This document shows positions 8,509-16,443 of a DNA stretch of 64,000 nt, in pieces; position 1 is the stretch's first letter, and the number at the start of each line of letters is the position of its first letter. Source of the DNA: Acidobacteriota bacterium (GTDB taxonomy: Bacteria > Acidobacteriota > Vicinamibacteria > Vicinamibacterales > UBA2999); the NCBI GenBank assembly GCA_020851565.1, contig JADZCN010000031.1:1-64000 (forward strand), given 5' to 3'. Below the pieces are notes generated by a model. That model was not told the DNA's origin, made no database searches, and worked only from the letters and a program-made list of their open reading frames with translations. The position numbers and the translations under genes are program-made.

Positions 8509-9315
8509 ATGGAGTTGAAGCGTCGGTTCATCTTCAACGGGAGCGCCGCCGCCTACGGCGGACGCTTCGTCAGGCCCGACGACGTGGTGCTGGCCTCGTC
8601 GGGGGGCAGCGCCCTGTCGGTGGCGGGCGGCCGGTCGGAGTGGAAGGATCGCGACATCCGCTTCGGCAAGTCGTTCCGCGTGGCGCGGGCGGAGACCTCC
8701 GCCACCGGGCTGGTGGACGATCTGCGGGCCGCCATCCGCGTGACGCACGGCAAGCTGCCCGCCGATGCGCTGTCGGCCACCACGACGGTCAGCGCCCGCG
8801 TGCGCGGCATCGAGGTCGGCGGCGCAGCTCCCCTCAAGCGGGGCGATCCGCGGGAGCCGCTGATGAAGGTGGCCGACGTGAGCGCGTCGATGACCTCGAA
8901 GAGCGCGGATCCCGGCCACGAGTCGTCCGTCGTCGTGGACAACGCCTCCGTCAGCGTGATCACCTTCGACGGCCACCGCCTCCGCGTCGACGTCGACATC
9001 GAGCCATTCAAGCGCTACGACACGCGCGCGAAGCTGCTGGCGGCCAAGAACGTCATCCGGCAGCACGGCGATCAGGACCGGATCTTCTCGACCATCGTCA
9101 GGGGGCTGGCGTGGCTGGGGAAGCCTTTCCCGGGAGCCGAGTTCATCAACAGCAACGGCGTGGCCATCCCCAACCTCGGGCGCTTCTACTTCGGCGAGAT
9201 CCTGATCAAGGCCAGCCAGCGCCGCCTGACCATGATCCGCATGGAGCTGGGATCGCCGACGGGCGGGGAGGGCGTGTTCATCGACGTCGATACGAACGGC
9301 ACCTGGTCGGAATAG
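8509..9315 (+). CDS. Unknown beta-rich protein encoded between anti-sigma factor and CHAT protease
   Basis: 268 residues with no signal peptide, no transmembrane helix and no cysteine. The ATG at 8509 has a GGAGAG SD and lies 37 nt after the anti-sigma stop. A longer frame upstream is a shadow of the anti-sigma gene. The sequence alternates short strands and turns, with recognisable blocks NGSAAAYGG, FDGHRLRVDVDIEPFKRYDT, GKPFPGAEF and GRFYFGEILI. I cannot assign a function. Its fixed position in a sigma/anti-sigma/CHAT operon makes it a candidate substrate or partner of the protease, but nothing in the sequence proves this. Confidence 0.75.
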   Translation: MELKRRFIFNGSAAAYGGRFVRPDDVVLASSGGSALSVAGGRSEWKDRDIRFGKSFRVARAETSATGLVDDLRAAIRVTHGKLPADALSATTTVSARVRGIEVGGAAPLKRGDPREPLMKVADVSASMTSKSADPGHESSVVVDNASVSVITFDGHRLRVDVDIEPFKRYDTRAKLLAAKNVIRQHGDQDRIFSTIVRGLAWLGKPFPGAEFINSNGVAIPNLGRFYFGEILIKASQRRLTMIRMELGSPTGGEGVFIDVDTNGTWSE

Positions 9316-9327
9316 CCGGGCTGTCCC

Positions 9328-11820
9328 GTGTCCCTCACGCGCCTGGTCGTAACCCTGGCGATCGTGGCGGCGTCACTTCGGTGCGCGCCGTCGGAGGCGA
9401 CGCTTGCCCGGCAGTACGAGAGCGCCGAATTCGAGATGAGGCGCGGGCGGCTCTCCGCGGCCCAGGTGCTGGCCGAGCAGGGCGTGGCGCGCACCAGCGA
9501 TGCGCCCGCGTCCGAATGGGCCTGGCGGTTCCGCCTGCTCGTGGCCGACATCCTCACCGCGAAGCTCGAGACGCCTCGCGCACTGGAGCTGCTGCAGTCG
9601 CCCATCCCCGACCATCCGAACCTGGCAGCTGCGCGCGCGCGCCAGAAGTTCCTGCTCGCCCGCGTGCGCGTCTCGCAGGGCGACCTCAAGGGCGCCACGG
9701 CCCTCGTCGACGAGGCGCTGCCGATGGCGTCGGTGGATCCGCCACTCGCGCTCGACATCGAGATCGTCCTCCGGAGCCAGTTGCTGTATCGCTCCGGGAA
9801 GTGGGCGGAGGCGGAAGCGCTGCTGAACGGCGCGGTCACGCGGGCCGCCGCAGCCGGCGACACATTCCGCCAGGCGATGGCCCTCAACAACCTCGGGATG
9901 GGCCTCGTCATCCGGAACCGCTTCGACGAGGCGGTGCCGTACTTCGAGCGCATCCTGTCGCTGACCGACCTGGACGGCACCAGCATCTACGGCGCCGCGC
10001 TGAACAACGCCGGCGTGTGCTACGCGCGGCTTGGCCAGTTCGAGCGCGCGGTCGCGTTGCAGCGGCGGGCCATCGCGGTGCACGAGCACGGCCGGCAGCG
10101 CGACTACCTCCAGGCGCTCGGCGAGCTCGGCAGCACGTATCTCCTGCAGGACGACATCGCCCAGGGCATCCCGTATCTCCAGCGTGCGCTTCAGATCGCG
10201 AGCGAGGCCAGGCTGCCGGGCGACGCGGCGCTCTGGGCGCGTAACCTCGCCGCGGCCTCCGTCGCCCTCGGCAACTGGGACGATGCGGCGAGGTTCAACG
10301 AGGAGGCGAGGCGGCTTGCCCCCGCGGGGAGTGGTTCAGGCCGCGCCTTCAGCGTCGTCACCGATGCGCAAATCGCCGCCGGGCGCGGCCGCACGAGCGA
10401 GGCCGCGACGTTGTTCAGCGAGGCGCTGGCCGTCTCCGAGGGTGTGCCGGCCGTGCGCTGGATGGCGTATGACGGTCTCGCGCGCCTGGCAGTGGCCGGC
10501 AACCGCCCCGATGAGGCGGCGAAGCACTTCGAAGCTGCGCTCGAGACGGTGGAGAAGACGCGCTCCGCGCTCCTCCGCACCGACTACCGCATCTCGTTTC
10601 CCTCGCGGCTCATCCACTTCTATCGCGGTTACGTGGACCTGCTGCTCGATCAGGGGCAGGTGGAGCGCGCGCTGGAAGTGGCCGACTCGAGCCGTGGCCG
10701 CGTGCTGGCCGAGCGGCAGGGCGTGGCCGCGGCGCCGACGCGGACGTCGGCGGGTTCCCTGAAGCAGCTCGCCCGGCAGGCGAACGCCGTGCTGCTGTTC
10801 TACTGGCTCGGCCCGCAGCGGTCGGCGCTGTGGCTGGTCGAGGGTTCCGGGATCCGCAAGGTGGATCTGCCGCCGGCCGACAGGATCGAGGCGCTGGTCG
10901 CGGAACACCACGAGACCATCCAGAATGCGATGTCCGACCCCCTGGGAACGGCTGGCGGCGCGGGCGACCGGCTGTACGACATGCTGATCGGCCCCGTGGC
11001 CGCACGCATCCCACGCGGCGCCTCCGTCGTCATCGTCCCCGACGGTGCGCTGCATCGCCTCAACTTCGAGACGCTGCCGGTGCGGCAGGACGCGCCGCAC
11101 TACTGGATCGAGGACGTCACCGTGCAGGTGGCGCCATCGCTCGCGATGCTGCAAAGGGCCGGGGCGCGGAGCGGCGCGAGCGCTAGTACACGTGTCGCCG
11201 GGGCTTCGGCCTCGGCGTCGTCGCTCCTGCTCGTCGGCAACCCCACGCCGCGCGCGCCGGAGTTCCCCGCGCTTGGCTACGCGCCTGCGGAGATGGAAGC
11301 GATCAGGCGCCACTTCGCTTCCGCCACGCTCACGACACTGGACGGCGAACGTGCGTCGCCCGCCGGGTTCAAGGGTGCGGGGCCGGAGCGCTTCTCGATC
11401 ATCCACTTCACGTCGCACGCGGTGGCGAATATCGAGAACCCGCTCGATTCGGCCGTGATCCTGTCTGGCACCGGGCAGGACTTCAAGCTCTACGCGCGCG
11501 ACGTCGCCGCGATGCCGCTCTCCGCGGAGCTGGTCACGGTGTCGGCATGCCGCAGCGCGGGCGAGCGTGCGTACTCCGGCGAGGGGCTGGTGGGGTTTGC
11601 GTGGGCGTTCCTGCGGGCGGGGACGCGACGCGTGGTGGCGGGGCTCTGGGACGTGGACGATCGCTCCACCGCGCTCCTGATGGACGAGGCCTACAGGCGT
11701 CTCGCCGCGGGCGCCTCGCCGCCGGCCGCTCTTCGCGAGGCCAAGCTGGCGCTCATCCGGCAGGGCTTCCCTCGGCCCTACTACTGGGCGCCGTTCCAGG
11801 TGTTCACGGTGATTCTCTAG
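9328..11820 (+). CDS. TPR-CHAT domain protease, exported or lipid-anchored
   Basis: 830 residues from a GTG start 12 nt after the previous stop. The N-terminus is a short hydrophobic segment ending SLRC (Cys 19), compatible with a lipoprotein or signal anchor. About 12 TPR-like helical pairs span 40-430. The CHAT (caspase HetF-associated) peptidase domain spans about 500-830. Both members of the catalytic dyad are visible: His697 in HFTSHAVAN and Cys741 in VTVSACRSAG, followed by the usual GEGLVGFAWAFL and AGLWDVDD blocks. CHAT proteins are caspase/separase-like cysteine peptidases, often found with regulators or effectors. Operon placement implies induction by the ECF sigma factor. The substrate is unknown. 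Confidence 0.9.
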   Translation: MSLTRLVVTLAIVAASLRCAPSEATLARQYESAEFEMRRGRLSAAQVLAEQGVARTSDAPASEWAWRFRLLVADILTAKLETPRALELLQSPIPDHPNLAAARARQKFLLARVRVSQGDLKGATALVDEALPMASVDPPLALDIEIVLRSQLLYRSGKWAEAEALLNGAVTRAAAAGDTFRQAMALNNLGMGLVIRNRFDEAVPYFERILSLTDLDGTSIYGAALNNAGVCYARLGQFERAVALQRRAIAVHEHGRQRDYLQALGELGSTYLLQDDIAQGIPYLQRALQIASEARLPGDAALWARNLAAASVALGNWDDAARFNEEARRLAPAGSGSGRAFSVVTDAQIAAGRGRTSEAATLFSEALAVSEGVPAVRWMAYDGLARLAVAGNRPDEAAKHFEAALETVEKTRSALLRTDYRISFPSRLIHFYRGYVDLLLDQGQVERALEVADSSRGRVLAERQGVAAAPTRTSAGSLKQLARQANAVLLFYWLGPQRSALWLVEGSGIRKVDLPPADRIEALVAEHHETIQNAMSDPLGTAGGAGDRLYDMLIGPVAARIPRGASVVIVPDGALHRLNFETLPVRQDAPHYWIEDVTVQVAPSLAMLQRAGARSGASASTRVAGASASASSLLLVGNPTPRAPEFPALGYAPAEMEAIRRHFASATLTTLDGERASPAGFKGAGPERFSIIHFTSHAVANIENPLDSAVILSGTGQDFKLYARDVAAMPLSAELVTVSACRSAGERAYSGEGLVGFAWAFLRAGTRRVVAGLWDVDDRSTALLMDEAYRRLAAGASPPAALREAKLALIRQGFPRPYYWAPFQVFTVIL

Positions 11821-11940
11821 GCGGCCGCTCCGCGGCCGTGGGCCGGGTAGGAGGCGCTCTCGCGCCGTGGGCGCTCGCTTCGCTCGCGTGGGAACTCACG
11901 AACGCGAAAAGGTCACCTACCGCGCGAAGCGCGGCCCTCC
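11821..11940. repeat. Cluster of short perfect hairpins between CHAT and DsrE-like genes
   Basis: CGGCCGC-TCC-GCGGCCG (11822-11838), GGCGC-TCTC-GCGCC (11853-11866) and CCGCGC-GAA-GCGCGG (11920-11934) are perfect stems with 3-4 nt loops. No T-tract follows any of them. They may act as Rho-independent-like pauses or simply be the small palindromes that fill gaps in this genome. A related stem lies at 12528-12544. Confidence 0.5.
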
Positions 11941-11946
11941 TATGAT
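11941..11946 (+). promoter_or_regulatory. Possible -10 element (TATGAT) of the DsrE-like gene
   Basis: TATGAT ends 6 nt before the ATG at 11953, which would place the transcript start at the start codon (leaderless). No clear -35 box. Confidence 0.4.
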
Positions 11947-11952
11947 GGTCCC

Positions 11953-12522
11953 ATGCGCACGCCTATTCTCGCCCTGACCATCCTCGCCATCGCCCTCGCC
12001 GCCAGCCCCGCACCCATGAGCGCCCAGGCTCCTGCCGCGCCCGCTCCGCAGCGCAAGTTCGGGCCCATCGTCCCCAGCTTCGGCGGCGTGTTCGAGGTGC
12101 CCGACGCGACGCTGCTCCCGCCGAAGGACCAGGACCTGAAGCTGCGGTTCGACGTGAACGTCGGGCCCGAGCCCGGCGAGCTGAACATGAACTTCGACAC
12201 CGTGGCCCGCTACCTCAACCAGCACGCCCTCGCGGGCGTGCCGCGGGAGCGGCTGAAGGCGGCGCTCATCATCCATGGCACTGCCGGCAAGGACACGCTG
12301 GCGAACGAGGAGTATCGGAAGCGATTCGGCAAGGACAACCCTAACCTCAAGCTGCTGGACGAGCTGAAGGCGGCGGGCGTGCAGATCTACCTGTGCGGCC
12401 AGACGTCGGCGGCACGCAACCTGCCGCGCAACGTCGTGGCGCCGTCGGTGGCGTTCGCCTGGTCGGCCATGGTGGCGCACATGGCGCTCGATCGGGAGGG
12501 GTACGTCCTGAACCCGTTCTGA
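11953..12522 (+). CDS. Exported DsrE/DsrF-like family protein
   Basis: 189 residues: a signal peptide (about 1-25, ending MSAQA) followed by a DsrE-like alpha/beta fold. The C-terminal half carries family blocks LKAALIIHGTAG, NPNLKLLDELKAAGVQIYLCGQ and a closing GYVLNPF. The Cys in IYLCGQ is at the position where DsrE/TusD-type proteins carry a sulfur-relay Cys, but the exported form is a separate, uncharacterised branch. DsrE-fold proteins handle persulfide sulfur. It sits alone between two CHAT-protease genes on the same strand. Confidence 0.82.
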   Translation: MRTPILALTILAIALAASPAPMSAQAPAAPAPQRKFGPIVPSFGGVFEVPDATLLPPKDQDLKLRFDVNVGPEPGELNMNFDTVARYLNQHALAGVPRERLKAALIIHGTAGKDTLANEEYRKRFGKDNPNLKLLDELKAAGVQIYLCGQTSAARNLPRNVVAPSVAFAWSAMVAHMALDREGYVLNPF

Positions 12523-12527
12523 CCAGG

Positions 12528-12544
12528 CGGCTCCTTCGGAGCCG
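12528..12544. repeat. Perfect hairpin after the DsrE-like gene
   Basis: CGGCTCC-TTC-GGAGCCG forms a 7-bp stem with a TTC loop, six bases after the DsrE-like stop codon. It lacks a T-tract, so intrinsic termination is uncertain. Confidence 0.4.
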
Positions 12545-12602
12545 TGTGCCTTCGGTAGGCGCGCGGTAGGCGTGGGTGTCCCGGCCCGGAGTGGCCCACC
12601 TG

Positions 12603-12637
12603 TGTCACGTTTTGGGCCGGCGCTGCATCTCTGACAG
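12603..12637 (+). promoter_or_regulatory. Candidate ECF-type promoter motif upstream of the Cys-rich protein and PDZ-CHAT genes
   Basis: TGTCACG (12603-12609) and GACAG (12633-12637) repeat the bipartite arrangement seen at 7176-7211 ahead of the ECF operon. It lies 103 nt before the Cys-rich protein ATG. The terminator-like hairpin at 12649-12682 would have to be read through. Confidence 0.35.
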
Positions 12638-12648
12638 GCACCGGTTCG

Positions 12649-12682
12649 AAGGGGGCAAGGTGCCACCCCAGGGCCCCTTTTT
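12649..12682 (+). terminator. Possible intrinsic terminator or attenuator
   Basis: AAGGGG pairs with CCCCTT across an internal GGTGCCACC segment and is followed by TTTTT (12678-12682). Its orientation would end plus-strand transcripts, either from the DsrE-like gene or as an attenuator ahead of the Cys-rich protein gene. Confidence 0.35.
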
Positions 12683-12739
12683 GCGGCCGCGCGGAGCCTG
12701 AGCCTTGATCCGGTGTCGATGGAGAGGAGAACTGCCAGC

Positions 12740-12892
12740 ATGTGCCAGCGAGTGAACTGCCAGACCTGCGGGAAGCCCACCTGGGCCGGATGCGGCCAGC
12801 ACATCGAGGAAGCGCTTCGTGGCGTGCCGCCCGAGAAGCGGTGCGACTGCGAGCGGCCGAAGTCGTTCCTCTCGCGCCTGCTCGGGCGCTGA
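12740..12892 (+). CDS. 50-residue Cys-rich small protein, probable zinc ribbon
   Basis: The frame from ATG 12740 to TGA 12892 encodes 50 residues, preceded by GGAGAGGAG with about 10 nt spacing. It contains C-x4-C-x2-C (CQRVNCQTC), then C18, His21 and a C-x-C pair (CDC), consistent with one or two metal sites. It ends in a basic SFLSRLLGR tail. Similar small 'CxxCGKPTWxGCGxHxE' proteins are widespread in bacteria without a known role. It was recognised by its Cys spacing and SD. It lies 62 nt upstream of the PDZ-TPR-CHAT gene and may be cotranscribed with it. Confidence 0.75.
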   Translation: MCQRVNCQTCGKPTWAGCGQHIEEALRGVPPEKRCDCERPKSFLSRLLGR

Positions 12893-12935
12893 CGTTGGCG
12901 GCGCCGCGCGAGTGGCGGGCAACGGGGGACCTCGT

Positions 12936-12941
12936 TAGTAT
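12936..12941 (+). promoter_or_regulatory. Possible -10 element (TAGTAT) of the PDZ-CHAT gene
   Basis: TAGTAT ends 13 nt before the ATG at 12955. It matches the TANNNT form common before genes in this window. Confidence 0.3.
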
Positions 12942-12954
12942 GTGAGGCCTCCCC

Positions 12955-15900
12955 ATGCCCGCAGCTCTGCGGATCCCGCGTCGCCCTCCCCTCGGTTTCG
13001 CCACGACACTCACGGCGCTTCTCTGCCTGTGGCCGGGCGGGGGGTACGCCTCCCAGCCCGGCGAGCGACCAGCCCGTGGTGTCGTCGTGGATGCCGTGCA
13101 GCCCGGCTCTGCCGCAGCCGTCGCCGGCCTGCGTCGCGACGATGTGATCTTGGGGTGGCGCCGAGTGGTGGGTGAGGGCGTCCCCGGAGGCGACGGTGCC
13201 TCCGAAGGCACGCTGCTCGATCCCTGGGCCTTCGAGCCGTTCGCGCTCGAAGCGGTGCCGCGCGGGCCCGTCACGCTCGAGGTCTGGCGCGAGGGAGAAA
13301 CCGTTCGCGTCGAGCTGCCCATCCGCACGTCCCGCCTCGGCGTCTCGGTCAGCCCGGTCCTCGAACGGGACCTGTGCGATGAGTGGCGACAATGGATCGA
13401 CAGACTCCTGGCTACCTCCGCTGGCACGGTGGAATCACCCGATCTGGATGGCTCGCCCGTCTTCACCCGTCTCGCGACACAAGGCCGTGAGCTGGACGCG
13501 GCCTGGCTTCGTCTCCGGCTCGCCGACCACCTGATGGGCCGGCGTGCGTTCGACCGAGCGGCCGCGCACCTGGAGGCGGCCTTCGCCGCCCCCGGCGTGA
13601 CCGCAGACCCGACTCGCCGGCGGGCCGTGCTTGGCTCGCGCTTCGACCTTGCGCTTCGGCGCTCGCGGTGGGAGGAGGCCGCGGAGGCCGTCGATGCTGC
13701 GCTGGCCGCAGACGAGGGGAGCGCCGACACGCTGATGCGCGCGTCATGGCGGCTGCGGCGAGCGGCGCTCCTGCGGCAGCAGGGCCGGCACGACGAGGCG
13801 CACCGGGAAGCCGAAGCCGCGCTGGCCGTCCGCCGCAGCCTTGCGGCCGGCAGCTGGGACGAAGCCGACGCCCTTGCCGAGATGGGCCGCATCGCCGTCG
13901 CCCGCCGGCGCCTGGACGAGGCGGCGCCGCACTTCGAGCAGGCCCTGGCCATGGTCGGCCGGGCCCAGACGACCATCGAGTCGGTTCGCCTGTCGTACGC
14001 GCTGGCCGACGTCGACTGGCGCCGCGGACGCCTGCCCGAGGCCGAAAAGCGCGTGCGCGCCCTGCTGGATCTGACAGGCGACCTCGCCCCCGATTCGGTG
14101 GATCAGGCCCGTAACCTCAACCTGCTCGGCATCCTGCGCAGCCAGAGCGGCGACCTGCCAGCGGCCGGGCAGGCGTTCGAGGCGTCTCGTGCGATTCACG
14201 CGCGGCTCGATCCCGGAGGTGTGGACGAGGCGTCGGCGCTCAACAACCTCGGGATCGCGGCCATGCAGCGCGGGCGATACGCGGAGGCCGAGTCGTTCTA
14301 CCGGCGGTCTCTGGAGATGAAGGAGCGCCTGCGGCTCCCACCGCTCGATCGGGCTTCGACCCTCGGCAATCTCGGGCTGATGTCGATCGAGCGGCGCGAC
14401 ACGGCCTCCGCGCGTGACTACCTGTCGCGGGCCCTCGCTCTGGCCCGGGAGGCGGCGCCCGGCTCGCTGCAGGAGGGTGGGGTCCTGAGCAACCTGGCGC
14501 GCGCGGAACGGATGTCGGGCAACCTGGCCGAGGCCGAGCGGCTCGCACGGGAGGGCCTCGCGATTCGCGCGAAGCTGGCGCCGGGCACAGTACTGCACGC
14601 CTTCACGCTCACTGAGCTCGGGAAGGTGCACGAAGCCGCCGGCGCGCTGGACGCCGCTGCGGATGCGCACCGCCAGGCGCTCGCGATCCGCGAGCAGCTG
14701 GCGCCCGATGGAAGCAACGTGGCCGACTCGCTCGATGCGCTCGGCCGCCTGGCCGCGCGCCGCGGTGACGCGGCCGAGGCCGCGCGCCTCCACGACAGGG
14801 CCGGCTCCATCTGGCAGCGCGTGGCGCCCGGATCGGTGTACGAAGGGCTGAACCTGATGGCGCAGGCGGGGCTGGACGCGGCAGGTGGACGCCCGGAGGA
14901 GGCTCGCGAGCGCTATGCGCGGGCCATCGAGATTTTCGATGGTCTCACCGGTGGCGTGGGCGGGGCCTTCGACACGCAAGCCGATTTCCGCGGGGGACTG
15001 GCGGCCTTCTACGCGGAGTACGCGGCGTTCCTGGTCGCCCAGGGCGACGCGGCGGAAGCGTTTCGCGTGTCGGAGCGTGCCCGCGCCCGCGTCTTCCTGA
15101 CGATGCTCAGCGAGCGCGACGTGGCCATTCGCGACGAGGCCCCACCGGCCCTGGACGAGGCGCGACGGACGCTCGCGGCGGAGTACGAGCGTATCCAGGC
15201 CGAGCTTGCGACGCTCAGCCCCGCACGCGATGCTGCCCGCATCGACGAGCGCGTCGGGCGGCTGCGCGACGTGCGGCTGAAACTGGCGGCGACCCAGAGC
15301 GACATCGCCCGCGCATCGCCGCGGATGAGCGCGCTTGCGCTGCCGGCGCCGATGGACGTGGACAGCGCCCGGCGCCTGCTGCCGCCGGGGACGATGGCCA
15401 TCGCCTACCTCGTCGGCGATGCGCGGTCACACGGATTCCTGGTGTCGGCCGACGCCTTCGACGTCTTCGAGATTCCGTGGGGACGCGAGGCGCTCGCCGA
15501 CCGCGTGGACCGGCTGCTGCGACTGATCGAGCGGCGCGACGCGTCGCTCGAGCCGCTCCACGCGCTGTCCGCGGAGCTGTATCGCGGCCTGGTGTTGCCA
15601 GCGGAGCGCACGCTGGCCGCCAGCCAACGGCTGTTGGTGGTGCCCGATGGCGCACTTCACCAGTTGCCGTTTGCCGCGCTCGTCCGTGAGAGGCCTGGGT
15701 CGCGTCCCGCGCCGCAGTACCTCGTCGAGTGGCGGCCCGTGCACCAGGTGCCGTCGCTCACGCTCTACGGGCGCCTCGCTCCGCCCGCGCCGGGCGGGGC
15801 CGGCCGGGCACGGCTGCTTGCCGTGGGGAGCCCCGTCTATGCGAAAGGGGACGGCGAGTTGCCACCGCTTCCGGGCAGCCGCCGCGAAGTCGTCGCGCTG

Positions 15901-16425
15901 CAGCGCCTGTACGGTGATCGTGCATCGACGCTGCTCGGTGGCGAGGCATCGGAGACCCGCGTCCGGCAGGCGATGGCCGACGCCGACATCGTGCACGTGG
16001 CGGTCCACGGCCTCGTGAACGCGCCGTTTCCGCTCGACTCGGCGCTGGCCTTCTCCACGCCGGGGGCCGGCGCCGGCGACAACGGCCTGCTCCAGGCGTG
16101 GGAGATCTTCGAGCAGGTGCGACTCCGCGCGCGGCTGGTGGTGCTCTCGGCGTGCGACACGGCGGGCAGCCGCGAGAGCGGCGGGGAAGGCCTGCTCGGG
16201 CTGACGCGCGCGTTTCAGTTCGCGGGCGTACCGGCGGTGGTGGCATCGCTCTGGCGCGTGCCGGACGACGTCACCCCGGATCTCATGCGGGAGTTCCACC
16301 GCCACGTGCGACGCGGGCTGTACGTAGACGACGCGCTGGCGCGCGCGCAGCGCGCGATGCTTCGCCGGCCGGCTACGGCACATCCGTACAACTGGGCGGC
16401 GTTCGTGATGAGCGGGAGGAACTGA
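12955..16425 (+). CDS. PDZ-TPR-CHAT domain cysteine protease, exported
   Basis: 1156 residues. A signal peptide (about 1-33, ending GGYASQ) precedes a PDZ domain (about 40-125; GVVVDAVQPGSAAAVAGLRR then DDVILGW). About a dozen TPR pairs follow (about 170-700; NLLGILRSQSGDLPAAGQAF is typical) and then a charged helical segment. The CHAT peptidase domain occupies about 800-1156. The catalytic dyad is intact: His1018 in VHVAVHGLVN and Cys1067 in VVLSACDTAG. PDZ plus CHAT is an unusual pairing that parallels PDZ-regulated serine proteases such as DegP, where PDZ domains bind exposed C-termini. This is the second CHAT protease within 7.2 kb. It converges on the S74 fibre gene with 18 nt between stops. 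Confidence 0.9.
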   Translation: MPAALRIPRRPPLGFATTLTALLCLWPGGGYASQPGERPARGVVVDAVQPGSAAAVAGLRRDDVILGWRRVVGEGVPGGDGASEGTLLDPWAFEPFALEAVPRGPVTLEVWREGETVRVELPIRTSRLGVSVSPVLERDLCDEWRQWIDRLLATSAGTVESPDLDGSPVFTRLATQGRELDAAWLRLRLADHLMGRRAFDRAAAHLEAAFAAPGVTADPTRRRAVLGSRFDLALRRSRWEEAAEAVDAALAADEGSADTLMRASWRLRRAALLRQQGRHDEAHREAEAALAVRRSLAAGSWDEADALAEMGRIAVARRRLDEAAPHFEQALAMVGRAQTTIESVRLSYALADVDWRRGRLPEAEKRVRALLDLTGDLAPDSVDQARNLNLLGILRSQSGDLPAAGQAFEASRAIHARLDPGGVDEASALNNLGIAAMQRGRYAEAESFYRRSLEMKERLRLPPLDRASTLGNLGLMSIERRDTASARDYLSRALALAREAAPGSLQEGGVLSNLARAERMSGNLAEAERLAREGLAIRAKLAPGTVLHAFTLTELGKVHEAAGALDAAADAHRQALAIREQLAPDGSNVADSLDALGRLAARRGDAAEAARLHDRAGSIWQRVAPGSVYEGLNLMAQAGLDAAGGRPEEARERYARAIEIFDGLTGGVGGAFDTQADFRGGLAAFYAEYAAFLVAQGDAAEAFRVSERARARVFLTMLSERDVAIRDEAPPALDEARRTLAAEYERIQAELATLSPARDAARIDERVGRLRDVRLKLAATQSDIARASPRMSALALPAPMDVDSARRLLPPGTMAIAYLVGDARSHGFLVSADAFDVFEIPWGREALADRVDRLLRLIERRDASLEPLHALSAELYRGLVLPAERTLAASQRLLVVPDGALHQLPFAALVRERPGSRPAPQYLVEWRPVHQVPSLTLYGRLAPPAPGGAGRARLLAVGSPVYAKGDGELPPLPGSRREVVALQRLYGDRASTLLGGEASETRVRQAMADADIVHVAVHGLVNAPFPLDSALAFSTPGAGAGDNGLLQAWEIFEQVRLRARLVVLSACDTAGSRESGGEGLLGLTRAFQFAGVPAVVASLWRVPDDVTPDLMREFHRHVRRGLYVDDALARAQRAMLRRPATAHPYNWAAFVMSGRN

Positions 16426-16443
16426 GCACGGAGGTTCGAAGCA

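Noticed and set aside
8509..9315. Bacterial gasdermin substrate of the CHAT protease
   Set aside because: Position and size fit, but the N-terminal Cys used for palmitoylation is absent (there is no Cys at all) and no gasdermin-like block was recognised.
12387..13976. 529-codon minus-strand frame over the PDZ-CHAT gene
   Set aside because: Arg/Ser-rich low complexity with no motifs; the plus strand has complete PDZ, TPR and CHAT signals.
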